Shown in pieces: positions 34,812 through 43,576 of a stretch of 64,000 nucleotides of DNA (its first letter is position 1; each line of letters starts with the position of its first letter). This DNA comes from Porphyromonas uenonis DSM 23387 = JCM 13868. Lineage in GTDB: Bacteria; Bacteroidota; Bacteroidia; Bacteroidales; Porphyromonadaceae. The position numbers were made by a program, and so were the translations under genes. Location of the stretch: the NCBI RefSeq assembly GCF_000482365.1, contig NZ_AXVC01000023.1:1-64000 (forward strand), given 5' to 3'. The notes under the pieces were generated by a model. The model did no database searches and was not told the origin of the DNA. It saw only the letters and a program-made list of their open reading frames with translations.

Positions 34812-37800
34812 ATGGCTAATCCAACTAAAAAGACAATGACCTGTGACGGCAACCAAGCGGCCGCACACGTCGCCTACATGTTTAGCGAGGTAGCTGCTAT
34901 CTACCCTATCACCCCCTCCTCCACGATGGCGGAGTATGTCGATGAGTGGGCAGCTGCCAAGCGGAAGAACATCTTCGGCGAGATCGTCGAGGTACAGGAG
35001 ATGCAGAGTGAGGCTGGTGCTGCTGGCGCTATGCACGGTGCACTACAGGCTGGTGCTCTCGGTGTCACCTTTACTGCATCTCAGGGTCTGCTCCTGATGC
35101 TACCTAATATGTACAAGGTGGCTGGTGAGCTACTCCCAGGTGTCTACCACGTAGCTGCTCGTACGATCGCTTCGCAGGCTCTCTCTATCTTCGGTGATCA
35201 TCAGGACGTGATGAGCGCTCGTATGACTGGCCTTGCACAGCTCTGCACGGGCTCTGTACAGGAGGTCATGGACCTTGCAGCTGTAGCTCACCTCACAGCG
35301 ATCAAGAGCCGCGTACCTTTCATCCACTTCTTCGATGGCTTCCGCACATCACACGAGATCCAGAAGATCGAGTACCTCTCTAATGAGGACCTCGAGCCAC
35401 TCATTGACCAGAAGGCTCTGCGTCAGTTCCGTGAGCGTGCACTCAGTGCCCATGCTCCTGTAGTACGTGGTACTGCTCAGAACGGCGACATCTTCTTCCA
35501 GGCTCGTGAGGCGTCCAACCCCTTCTACGATGCAGTCCCCGCTATCGTACAGGACTATATGGATCAGCTGGCTGAGATCACGGGACGTCACTACCACCTC
35601 TTTGACTACTACGGAGACCCCGAGGCTGAGCACGTCGTCATCGCTATGGGCTCTGCCACAGAGGCCATCCGCGAGTCTATCGACTACCTACGCGCTCAGG
35701 GCAAGAAGGTAGGACTTGTAGCCGTACACCTCTATCGTCCATTCAGCGTAGAGCACTTCCTCGGTGCGCTACCCAAGAGCGTCAAGCGTATCGCTGTCCT
35801 CGATCGTACCAAGGAGCCAGGAGCCGCTGGGGATCCGCTCTACCTCGATGTCAAGAACGCTCTCTACACACAGCCCAACGCTCCGCTAGTTGTAGGCGGT
35901 CGCTACGGTCTATCAAGCAAGGACACGACACCCGCTCAGATCATCGCCGTCTTTGACAATCTAGCGATGAACGAGCCAAAGGATCAGTTCACCGTTGGTA
36001 TCGTCGACGACGTTACCTTCAAGTCTCTTCCTCTAGGCAAGGAGGTCGAGCTCGAGAGCGATGCTTACGAGGCTAAGTTCTTCGGACTAGGTGCTGATGG
36101 TACGGTCGGTGCAAATAAGAACTCCGTCAAGATCATTGGCGAAAACACCAACAAGTACTGCCAAGCTTACTTCGCTTACGACTCTAAGAAGAGCGGAGGC
36201 TTTACCGCCTCTCACCTACGCTTCGGCGATCAGCCCATCCGTAGTACCTATCTAGTCGTACGCCCCAACTTCGTCGCTTGCCACGTACCCGCTTATCTAC
36301 GCATGTACGACGTCCTCGCAGGTCTTCGCAAGGGTGGTACGTTCCTCCTCAACTCTGTCTGGGATCTAGACAGCATCGAGGAGCACCTACCTAACCACAT
36401 CAAGCGTTACCTCGCTGAGAACGAGATCTCCTTCTACATGATCAACGCTACCGAGATCGCTCAGCGCATTGGTCTAGGCAACCGCACTAACACGATCCTG
36501 CAGAGTGCCTTCTTCAAGATCTCTGGCGTCATCCCTTACGATCTAGCCGTAGAGCAGATGAAGAAGTTCATCGTCAAGTCTTACTCTCGCAAGGGTGAGG
36601 AGATTGTCAATAAGAACTTCGCAGCTGTCGACGAGGGAGCCAACGTTATCCAGGTTCCCGTCAAGGCTGAGTGGGCTAACCTACCCGACGAGCCTGCAGT
36701 CGAGCATGCTGGCGACACCGACTTCGTACGCAACGTGGTACGCGTCATCAATGCTCAGCGTGGTGACTCACTCCCCGTCTCTGCCTTCACAGGTCGCGAG
36801 GATGGTACCTGGGACTCTGGTACGGCCGACTCGGAGAAGCGTGGCGTCTCTGACCTCGTACCTGTATGGATCGAGGACAACTGTATCCAGTGCAACCAGT
36901 GCGCTTTCGTCTGTCCTCACGCTACGATCCGTCCATTCCTACTCAACGAGAAGGAGGCTCAGGGTACCGACGTAGCGCTACTCGACGCTACGGGCAAGGG
37001 CTTCAAGGAGGCTGGCCTCAAGTTCCGCATTCAGGTCAACTACCTCGACTGTCTCGGTTGCGCCAACTGCGTCAACACCTGTCCAGGCAATAAGCAGGGC
37101 AAGGCGCTCAAGATGGTGCACCTCAACGAAGTTCGCGACAAGCAGTGCGACTGGGACTACATGCGTCATCAGGTGACCAACAAGTCTTACATGGTCGACG
37201 TACAGTCCAACGTCAAGAACTCGCAGTTTGCACAGCCTCTCTTTGAGTACTCTGGAGCTTGCTCTGGTTGTGGTGAGACACCTTATGTCAAGCTACTAAC
37301 GCAACTCTTCGGCACTCGTCAGGTTGTGGCAAACGCTACGGGTTGCTCCTCTATCTACTCAGCCTCAGCGCCCTCTACTCCCTACACGACCAATGAGCGT
37401 GGCGAGGGCCCCGCATGGGCTAACTCTCTCTTTGAGGACAATGCTGAGTTTGGTATGGGTATGTACATCGCCTCTAACTCGAACCGCAACCGCCTCGTGC
37501 ACCTCGTCAAGGAGGTCCTAGAGGAGGGTAAGGAGCCTATTAGCGATGAGCTACGCCAGCTACTCAGCGAGTGGGTCGAGCAGCGCTTCGATGGCGATGC
37601 TTCACAGCAGCTCAGCTACAAGATCCTACCTCTGCTCGATGCTGAGTCTAAGGGTCACATGCACTACATCTACAACCTGCGTCATCACTTCGTCAAGCCC
37701 TCACAGTGGATCATCGGTGGTGATGGATGGGCATACGATATCGGCTTCGGTGGCCTCGACCACGTACTCGCTTCGGGCAAGAACGTCAACGTCCTCGTAC

Positions 37801-38441
37801 TCGACACAGAGGTTTACTCTAATACGGGTGGACAGTCTTCTAAGAGTACGCCTCTAGGCGCTATCGCTAAGTTTGCCGCATCAGGTAAGCGTGTCCGCAA
37901 GAAGGATCTAGGTCTCATCGCGACCACCTACGGCTACGTCTATGTAGCTCAGATCGCTATGGGAGCCAACCCCGCTCAGACGCTCAAGGTACTCCGCGAG
38001 GCTGAGGCTTATGAGGGTCCATCACTCGTGATCGCTTACTCACCCTGTATCTCACACGGACTCAAGGGTGGTATGGGCAATGCACAGAACGAGCAGAAGC
38101 GCGCCGTAGAGTGTGGTTACTGGCACCTCTGGCACCACGACCCACGTCGTGAGCAGGAGGGCAAGAACCCCTTCGTACTCGACAGCAAGGAGCCAGACTT
38201 CACGAAGTTTAAGGACTTCCTCAAGGGCGAGGTACGCTACGCTTCACTCTTCAAGATGTACCCAGAGATTGCTGAGGAGCTAGCCAACGAGTCACTCCGC
38301 TCCGCTTACAAGCGCTACAGCACCTACGTACGTATCTCATCTACCGAGTGGGAAAACAACTACGGTCCTCTCGCTGACATCCTTGATGCCAAGCCCGAGC
38401 CCACCACGCCTGAAGAGGTACATGCCGTAGACCTCACCTAG
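34812..38441 (+). CDS. nifJ: Pyruvate:ferredoxin (flavodoxin) oxidoreductase
   Basis: A 1209-residue single-chain enzyme starting MANPTKKTMTCDGNQ at 34812. It converts pyruvate and CoA to acetyl-CoA and CO2 with reduction of ferredoxin. The alpha-like domain shows YPITPSSTMAEYVDEWA; two 4Fe-4S clusters lie at CIQCNQCAFVCPHA (about 690) and CLGCANCVNTCPG (about 747). The TPP domain starts at GACSGCGETPYVKLL and includes GDGWAYDIGFGGLDH near 970 and DTEVYSNTGGQ. Codon use is strongly biased, as for an abundant protein. A terminator follows. Central to anaerobic energy metabolism. Confidence 0.97.
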   Translation: MANPTKKTMTCDGNQAAAHVAYMFSEVAAIYPITPSSTMAEYVDEWAAAKRKNIFGEIVEVQEMQSEAGAAGAMHGALQAGALGVTFTASQGLLLMLPNMYKVAGELLPGVYHVAARTIASQALSIFGDHQDVMSARMTGLAQLCTGSVQEVMDLAAVAHLTAIKSRVPFIHFFDGFRTSHEIQKIEYLSNEDLEPLIDQKALRQFRERALSAHAPVVRGTAQNGDIFFQAREASNPFYDAVPAIVQDYMDQLAEITGRHYHLFDYYGDPEAEHVVIAMGSATEAIRESIDYLRAQGKKVGLVAVHLYRPFSVEHFLGALPKSVKRIAVLDRTKEPGAAGDPLYLDVKNALYTQPNAPLVVGGRYGLSSKDTTPAQIIAVFDNLAMNEPKDQFTVGIVDDVTFKSLPLGKEVELESDAYEAKFFGLGADGTVGANKNSVKIIGENTNKYCQAYFAYDSKKSGGFTASHLRFGDQPIRSTYLVVRPNFVACHVPAYLRMYDVLAGLRKGGTFLLNSVWDLDSIEEHLPNHIKRYLAENEISFYMINATEIAQRIGLGNRTNTILQSAFFKISGVIPYDLAVEQMKKFIVKSYSRKGEEIVNKNFAAVDEGANVIQVPVKAEWANLPDEPAVEHAGDTDFVRNVVRVINAQRGDSLPVSAFTGREDGTWDSGTADSEKRGVSDLVPVWIEDNCIQCNQCAFVCPHATIRPFLLNEKEAQGTDVALLDATGKGFKEAGLKFRIQVNYLDCLGCANCVNTCPGNKQGKALKMVHLNEVRDKQCDWDYMRHQVTNKSYMVDVQSNVKNSQFAQPLFEYSGACSGCGETPYVKLLTQLFGTRQVVANATGCSSIYSASAPSTPYTTNERGEGPAWANSLFEDNAEFGMGMYIASNSNRNRLVHLVKEVLEEGKEPISDELRQLLSEWVEQRFDGDASQQLSYKILPLLDAESKGHMHYIYNLRHHFVKPSQWIIGGDGWAYDIGFGGLDHVLASGKNVNVLVLDTEVYSNTGGQSSKSTPLGAIAKFAASGKRVRKKDLGLIATTYGYVYVAQIAMGANPAQTLKVLREAEAYEGPSLVIAYSPCISHGLKGGMGNAQNEQKRAVECGYWHLWHHDPRREQEGKNPFVLDSKEPDFTKFKDFLKGEVRYASLFKMYPEIAEELANESLRSAYKRYSTYVRISSTEWENNYGPLADILDAKPEPTTPEEVHAVDLT

Positions 38442-38496
38442 TCTGTCTGACTATCCCGAGCCTGTGGCGTAAGCCCAGCAGGCTTCCCAACATAGC

Positions 38497-38530
38497 AAAG
38501 CCGTGTAGCCATCCGAGCTACACGGCTTTT
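38497..38530 (+). terminator. Terminator of nifJ
   Basis: AAAGCCGTGTAGC (38497-38509) pairs with GCTACACGGCTTT (38517-38529) and ends in TTTT. Confidence 0.9.
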
Positions 38531-38549
38531 GTTGTGTGCTTGTCCTCAT

Positions 38550-38724
38550 GAGACTGTTGCAAAAGGCAACAGTCTCACAATCTTGCAAGCAAGATTGTCC
38601 AAACTTTGCAGAAAGGATGAAGCGCAAGGCGCTGAGGGTGAGGTCTGAAGGGAGCATACCTCCGTATGTGACCGAAGCCGAATCCCGAAAGCAACACAGC
38701 GATTCGCCTTTATGCAACAGTCTC
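38550..38724 (-). mobile_element. 175-bp MITE, copy A, with 5-bp target duplication
   Basis: Ends are GAGACTGTTGCA and TGCAACAGTCTC. It is the reverse orientation of copies B (39892) and C (41790). Just inside one end lie two hairpins, GACTGTTGC/GCAACAGTC and ACAATCTTGC/GCAAGATTGT. CTCAT flanks the element on both sides. No coding capacity. Confidence 0.8.
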
Positions 38725-38781
38725 CTCATCTTCGTGCCACAACAAACGGGAAACAGGCCGTCTCTCCCACACCCTCCTAAG

Positions 38782-38865
38782 AGTTCCTCCGCTGGAACTA
38801 AAGAGTTCCTCCGCTGGAACTGAAAAGTTCCTCCCTTGGAACTAAAAAGTTCCAAGAGGGGAACA
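38782..38865. repeat. 22-nt periodic hairpin array, four units
   Basis: Left arms AGTTCC begin at 38782, 38804, 38826 and 38848, exactly 22 nt apart; each is followed by a 6-nt loop and GGAAC(T). Loops are TCCGCT, TCCGCT, TCCCTT and AAGAGG. Confidence 0.8.
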
Positions 38866-39231
38866 ACTTTTGGAACTCGTATCTATCACGAGTTCAGCAC
38901 GGTAAAAACAGCAAGACGACTAATGACTTGTAGGAGCGCTCGGCAATAAGCGCCTCAAGAGCTCTAGCCGTCAGCCAGTCAATAGCGAGTCTCGTCTCAC
39001 TGACTCGGCCAACGAGGGGCTCTCATTTAGCAAACCTTAAATAGCCATTTAGGAGGCTCTACGGGAGTAGGGCTTTCCTCTCCGTACGGGCGCAGTCTAT
39101 GTCCATACGGGTGAAGCTTTAGTGTGATAGGTAAGAAAGAAACTCCTGTTTCACCAGAGGAAAGGACTCGCTCTCAGGAAAATACCTTGTTCTAGGTATG
39201 CGGTTTGCTTTTTATTTCAGGGGCTTACCCC
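38866..39231. other. ahpC upstream intergenic region with degenerate repeats
   Basis: No gene supported. Around 39060-39175 there are weaker elements of the same style (CTTTCCTCTCCGTACGGG, ATACGGGTGAAGC, GTTTCACCAGAGGAAA), consistent with a decayed 22-nt array. The rest, including an inverted GCGCTC...GAGCTC-like stretch near 38937-38965, has no assignment. Confidence 0.4.
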
Positions 39232-39239
39232 TATCTTTG
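39232..39239 (+). promoter_or_regulatory. Promoter -7 box of ahpC
   Basis: TATCTTTG, 55 bp before the first possible ATG. It is preceded by a small inverted repeat AGGGG-CTTA-CCCCT (39219-39232). Confidence 0.6.
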
Positions 39240-39294
39240 TAGCTGTTGGTGGGGATGTCCGACCGACGGCAATAAATCTTTATCCAAAACTTAG

Positions 39295-39876
39295 ATGCAA
39301 ATGACTATGCAACCTATTATCAACAGCAACTTACCAGAGTTCAAAGTACCCGCATATACCAAGTCCAAGGGCTTTCACGAGGTCTCTAACGAGGATCTCA
39401 AGGGGCGCTGGAGCGTACTCTTCTTCTATCCTGGCGACTTTACCTTCGTATGTCCTACGGAGCTGGCTGACCTTGCCGACAACTATGCTGAGTTTCAGCA
39501 GATCGGCGTGGACATCTACTCTGTGAGCACTGACTCGCACTTCGTTCACAAGGCTTGGCAGGATGCTAGCGAGGCGGTCAAGAAGGTGCAGTACACGATG
39601 CTCGCTGACATGCGCTTCGAGTTGGCTCGTGCCTTCGGCGTGATGATCGAGGAGGCTGGGCAGGCTTATCGTGGCACTTTTCTCATTGATCCTGACGGCA
39701 AGGTGCGTGTGGCTGAGATCCATGACAACGGCATAGGCCGTGACGCTCAGGAGCTACTGCGCAAGGTGCGCGCTGCTCAGTTTATCTATGAGCACCCAGG
39801 TGAGGTGTGCCCCGCTAAGTGGAGACAAGGCGATGCAACCCTCAAGCCCAGTATAGACCTAGTTGGTAAGATCTAA
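39295..39876 (+). CDS. ahpC: Alkyl hydroperoxide reductase peroxiredoxin AhpC
   Basis: A 193-residue typical 2-Cys peroxiredoxin (190 residues if started at the second Met, 39304). The peroxidatic Cys53 lies in FYPGDFTFVCPTE and the resolving Cys172 in HPGEVCPAKW. VSTDSHFVHKAW and RGTFLIDPDGKV are standard. It reduces H2O2 and organic peroxides in the cytosol and is recharged by AhpF, encoded next but separated by an inserted MITE. Confidence 0.96.
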   Translation: MQMTMQPIINSNLPEFKVPAYTKSKGFHEVSNEDLKGRWSVLFFYPGDFTFVCPTELADLADNYAEFQQIGVDIYSVSTDSHFVHKAWQDASEAVKKVQYTMLADMRFELARAFGVMIEEAGQAYRGTFLIDPDGKVRVAEIHDNGIGRDAQELLRKVRAAQFIYEHPGEVCPAKWRQGDATLKPSIDLVGKI

Positions 39877-39891
39877 CACCTAGATCTACAA

Positions 39892-40065
39892 GAGACTGTT
39901 GCATAAAGGCGAATCGCTGTGTTGCTTTCGGGATTCGGCTTCGGTCACATACGTAGGTATGCTCCCTTCAGACCTCACCCTCAGCGCCTTGCGTTTCATC
40001 CTTTCTGCAAAGTCTAGACAATCTTGCAAGCAAGATTGTGAGACTGTTGACTTTGCAACAGTCTC
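39892..40065 (+). mobile_element. 174-bp MITE, copy B, between ahpC and ahpF
   Basis: Ends GAGACTGTTGCA and TTGCAACAGTCTC, body nearly identical to copies A and C. It starts 15 bp after the ahpC stop and ends 80 bp before ahpF. No clear target duplication. The internal hairpins (GACAATCTTGC/GCAAGATTGT and GAGACTGTTG/CAACAGTCTC) could affect read-through from ahpC into ahpF. Confidence 0.8.
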
Positions 40066-40145
40066 ACATATCAAGACGAGAGGGTTGTGTCGTATACTCA
40101 CACGAGTGGCACAGCCCTCTACTCTTTCTAAAAAACAGCACAACC

Positions 40146-41699
40146 ATGAGACTAGACCAAGATACCCTACAGCAACTGCAAAGCATCTTTGCCTCGCTAA
40201 AGCATCGATACACGCTCAGAGCGAAGGCTCCCGAGGGCGACCACTACGGCGAGCTAGAGCAGCTCCTCGGCGACTTCGCCTCAACCTCCCCACAGCTATC
40301 TCTAGAGATGAGCGTGGGCGACAAGCTAAGCGTGGAGATACTGCGTGACGACCAGCCCACGGGGATAACCTTTAGAGCGATCCCCTCGGGGCATGAGTTT
40401 AGCAGTCTGATATTGGCCATATACAATGCGGATGGTCAGGGGAAGAACCTCCCCGATGCGGCGATCTGCGAGAAGATTCGTTCGCTACGCAAGCCTATTC
40501 ACCTGCGCAGCTACATTTCGCTCAGCTGTACCAACTGCCCCGACGTGGTGCAGAGCCTTAACCTAATCACGCTCATCGCTGGTGAGGGAGTGACCCACGA
40601 GATGGTCGACGGAGCTCTCTACACGGAGGAGGCTAAGGAGCTAAACATATCGGCCGTACCGACGGTCTACCAGGGAGATCAGGTGCTACATATAGGCAAG
40701 AGTTCGCTGGGTGAGCTACTCGGCAAGCTAGCCGATGCTGTCGGAGTGGAGCCATCATCCGTCACGGCAGCGCGCAAGGAGTATGACCAGATCGTCATCG
40801 GTGGTGGCCCTGCTGGCGCAGCTGCTGCGCTATACTCGGCTCGCAAGGGACTGCACGTGGCACTGGTGGCGGACCGCATGGGTGGTCAGGTAAATGAGAC
40901 GACGGCTATCGAAAACGTTCCCTCCGTGCTTCACACGACAGGTACGCAGCTCGCCGAAGATCTGCGCCAGCATGTGCTACACTACCACGTAGAGATACTA
41001 GAGCAGAGACATGTCGAGCAGATCAAGCTGGTCGACACCCAGAAGGAGGTAGTCACTTCGCTCGGCGAGACGCTCGTGGCGCCGCAAGTGATCATCGCCA
41101 CTGGAGCTTCCTGGCGTAAGCTAGGTGTGCCAGGTGAGGCGGAGCATATTGGTCGCGGGGTGGCCTTCTGTCCTCACTGCGATGGACCGTTCTTCAAGGG
41201 GCAAGATATAGCGGTCGTGGGCGGTGGCAACTCAGGCATTGAGGCGGCTATCGACTTGGCGGGCATCTGCAAGCATGTGACCGTTTTGGAGTTTATGGAG
41301 AGCCTAAAAGCAGACACTGTGCTACAGGAGCAACTGGCCAAGCTACCGAACGTGACAGTCCACACGAACGTAGCAACGGAAGAGGTCATCGGCGACGGTA
41401 GCAAAGTGTCCGCACTGCGCATAGCACCCCGTGACGGGAGTGCTCCCTTCGAGCTAGCTGTCGCTGGGGTCTTCGTGCAGATCGGGCTCAAGGCGAATAC
41501 AGATGTCTTCGACGGTTTGGTTGAGCGCAACCGCATGGGCGAGATCGTCATCGACGACCACTGTCGCAGTTCAGTGCCTGGTATCTATGCCGCAGGCGAC
41601 TGTGCCAGCATCCCCTACAAGCAGGTGGTGATCGCTATGGGCGAGGGTGCCAAGGCTTCTCTCTCTGCTTTCGACGATCGCATCCGCACGCAAGGGTAA
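40146..41699 (+). CDS. ahpF: Alkyl hydroperoxide reductase flavoprotein AhpF
   Basis: A 517-residue reductase starting MRLDQDTLQQLQSIF at 40146; the open frame upstream translates MITE DNA and is not used. The N-terminal double-thioredoxin domain holds a CxxC pair at Cys128/Cys131 (SLSCTNCPDVV). IVIGGGPAGAAAALYSARKG is the FAD-binding loop, FCPHCDG carries the redox Cys342/Cys345, and VVGGGNSGIEAAIDLAG binds NAD(P)H. GIYAAGDCA is the second FAD motif. It transfers electrons from NADH to AhpC. Confidence 0.96.
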   Translation: MRLDQDTLQQLQSIFASLKHRYTLRAKAPEGDHYGELEQLLGDFASTSPQLSLEMSVGDKLSVEILRDDQPTGITFRAIPSGHEFSSLILAIYNADGQGKNLPDAAICEKIRSLRKPIHLRSYISLSCTNCPDVVQSLNLITLIAGEGVTHEMVDGALYTEEAKELNISAVPTVYQGDQVLHIGKSSLGELLGKLADAVGVEPSSVTAARKEYDQIVIGGGPAGAAAALYSARKGLHVALVADRMGGQVNETTAIENVPSVLHTTGTQLAEDLRQHVLHYHVEILEQRHVEQIKLVDTQKEVVTSLGETLVAPQVIIATGASWRKLGVPGEAEHIGRGVAFCPHCDGPFFKGQDIAVVGGGNSGIEAAIDLAGICKHVTVLEFMESLKADTVLQEQLAKLPNVTVHTNVATEEVIGDGSKVSALRIAPRDGSAPFELAVAGVFVQIGLKANTDVFDGLVERNRMGEIVIDDHCRSSVPGIYAAGDCASIPYKQVVIAMGEGAKASLSAFDDRIRTQG

Positions 41700-41789
41700 A
41701 GCTGACTTTTGTCCCCACATTAGCGTGGAAGCCTCTTGGCATCATTGTCTTAGTGCCAAGAGAGCCTGTAAGTTGTGCGTCCTCTACTT

Positions 41790-41964
41790 GAGACTGTTGC
41801 ATAAAGGCGAATCGCTGTGTTGCTTTCGGGATTCGGCTTCGGTCACATACGGAGGTATGCTCCCTTCAGACCTCACCCTCAGCGCCTTGCGCTTCATCCT
41901 TTCTGCAAAGTCAGGACAATCTTGCTTGCAAGATTGTGAGACTGTTGACTTTTGCAACAGTCTC
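41790..41964 (+). mobile_element. 175-bp MITE, copy C, with 5-bp target duplication
   Basis: Ends GAGACTGTTGCA and TTGCAACAGTCTC; flanked on both sides by TACTT. Same orientation as copy B. The -7 box of the next gene starts 27 bp beyond its end. The stretch 41700-41789 after ahpF shows no terminator I would defend. Confidence 0.8.
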
Positions 41965-41990
41965 TACTTGCATAGCTTCCGAAAAGGCTA

Positions 41991-41998
41991 TATCTTTG
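41991..41998 (+). promoter_or_regulatory. Promoter -7 box of the lipoprotein gene
   Basis: TATCTTTG, 45 bp before the start codon and 27 bp downstream of MITE copy C, so the -33 region lies at the element boundary. Confidence 0.6.
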
Positions 41999-42043
41999 TA
42001 GCACTATTTGGTTTGAATCACATCACTTTAATACTATAATCTC

Positions 42044-42955
42044 ATGACACAAAAGAAACTCATCACCCTCGTCACCATACTGATATGCTGTATAGGACTA
42101 GGTGCCTGCAAGGAAAAGGACAAACCCGCTGATGTAAAGATCAGCGTCCCCGAATCGCTAGAGCTACTAGTCGGCGATACAGAAGAGCTCGAAGTAGCCG
42201 TCTACCCAAAGGGTGTCAAGCCGACCTTTGAATCCTCAAATACGCAAGTAGCTACCGTATGTGCTAAGGGAGTTATCAAGGCTATTGCTGAGGGAACTGC
42301 AGATATCAAGACAACCGCTGGAAACGTATCTAAGGTCACTAAAGTCTCTGTGCTCAAAAAAATTTCTGTAGACAAATCTCGCTACCTAGGAATTGATGCA
42401 CCAGCCGATAAGCAGAAGTTCTTTGCGCCTATATACATTCCTGAGCTCAAAGACTTCAAGCCAAACAATATTGCCCTCTTTAAGTCTGCTCTACGCCCCT
42501 ATGGTTGGATCTTTAAGCCTTACGAAGATGATCTTAAATGTAAAGTGTTATACTATTTTGAGTCTCCTAGGAAGCTAGATAAAAATGGCAAGGAGATCCC
42601 CGAACAATATCAGTTCTGCATGGATGCGCTCGTCTACTACCACACACCACAGGACCCTGGGGCTCCTGTCTACATCCAGCTTATACCAAACAAATTATAC
42701 CCTAAGGACTATATGGCAGATCCCAGCACGTTTACCGATCCTCAGGATCTAGAGCAGCAAAATGCACTACTAGAGATCGTAAAGCACTATGGCTTCACAG
42801 AGGATGCCAAGTTTACAAGGCTGGGAGGAGATAGTGCTTACGTAGCTTACAATACGAAGTTCGATCCAGAGACACCGCTCAGAGGAGCTATGTTTACCGT
42901 AAAAGCCGGTGGACGGTATGAGCTCTACTTCCAGATCAGCTACGGTCGGAGATAA
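42044..42955 (+). CDS. Lipoprotein with bacterial Ig-like (Big_2) domain
   Basis: A 303-residue exported lipoprotein. The signal peptide ends in a lipobox with Cys22 (LGAC-KEKDKP). Residues about 30-105 fit a Big_2 domain (ISVPESLELLVGDTEELEVAVYPKGVKPTFESS, GVIKAIAEGTADIKT). The remaining 190 residues match nothing I know and are rich in aromatic residues; YVAYNTKF and a Tyr-rich end suggest a beta fold. Likely on the cell surface or periplasmic face of the outer membrane. Codon use is less biased than neighbours. Followed by a strong terminator. Confidence 0.8.
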   Translation: MTQKKLITLVTILICCIGLGACKEKDKPADVKISVPESLELLVGDTEELEVAVYPKGVKPTFESSNTQVATVCAKGVIKAIAEGTADIKTTAGNVSKVTKVSVLKKISVDKSRYLGIDAPADKQKFFAPIYIPELKDFKPNNIALFKSALRPYGWIFKPYEDDLKCKVLYYFESPRKLDKNGKEIPEQYQFCMDALVYYHTPQDPGAPVYIQLIPNKLYPKDYMADPSTFTDPQDLEQQNALLEIVKHYGFTEDAKFTRLGGDSAYVAYNTKFDPETPLRGAMFTVKAGGRYELYFQISYGRR

Positions 42956-42990
42956 TGCCCCGAGGGACTAACCCTCCCCCGACACGAAAA

Positions 42991-43040
42991 AGAGACTCCC
43001 CTCAGCCGGATACGATCCGACCGAGGGGAGTCTCTCTCTT
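42991..43040 (+). terminator. Terminator of the lipoprotein gene
   Basis: AGAGACTCCCCTC (42991-43003) pairs perfectly with GAGGGGAGTCTCT (43023-43035), followed by CTCTT. Confidence 0.85.
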
Positions 43041-43199
43041 ATTGGCTCTATCGCAGAGACGCTTAACCCAGCACTTGCAGGGCTAGATCTCTATGTCCGC
43101 AATAGTTGGGCGAGCGTGGGCTGCTTTTTTGTCAAAAGATCGACGAATTCAATTCAGTCGTATTTGATAGTTGAATCTACGAGTGGCCGTATGGGGCGG

Positions 43200-43509
43200 A
43201 CAGGTCTGACGCATTATAAAAATGAGTCCATTTCAATTCCTACCTAGGAATTGCCCAAATTCCTCCGTAGATATTTTTGATTTGCTACCTAGGAAATGAG
43301 CAAATTCTTCGGACTTATTTTTTGATTCCTCCGAAGTTTCATTTGATTCCTCCGAAGAATTTTTTATTTCCTAGGTAGGAATTCAATTCTTCGGGAGAAA
43401 GGTATAATTCGTGAGGTTCCGTAGACACTCTGTAGGGATTCGACCCGTGTATCCCTAGCTATCGTCATGTGTAGCTTCTAGACGACTGGTTATCATGCGT
43501 CAGCCCTGT
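43200..43509. mobile_element. MITE-like element, copy 2, with seven 22-nt units
   Basis: The 20-bp ends 43200-43219 and 43490-43509 are inverted repeats (18 of 20) with core CTGACGCATNATAA. Internally it follows copy 1 unit by unit, but has seven rather than nine 22-nt units, which accounts for 44 of the 48-bp difference measured between the terminal cores. The right third shares TATCCCTAGCTATCGTCATG with copy 1. It lies between the lipoprotein terminator and the next promoter. The stretch 43041-43199 holds nothing I can name. Confidence 0.75.
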
Positions 43510-43536
43510 GGTGGCGGATATGTGGGCTGATTTGCG

Positions 43537-43544
43537 TAGCTTTG
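43537..43544 (+). promoter_or_regulatory. Promoter -7 box of the FabK-like gene
   Basis: TAGCTTTG, 32 bp before the start codon, just to the right of the MITE. Confidence 0.55.
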
Positions 43545-43576
43545 TGCAGGAAGTTTGAATTTTGAATTGAGACAAT

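Noticed and set aside
38451-38855. Open frames across 38451-38855, 39886-40348 and 41647-42039
   Set aside because: They are read through the 175-bp MITE copies and owe their length to its hairpins; the same peptide recurs at each copy in either strand.
40038-40145. N-terminal extension of AhpF
   Set aside because: The upstream 36 codons translate MITE sequence and the gap; the conserved AhpF start is at 40146.
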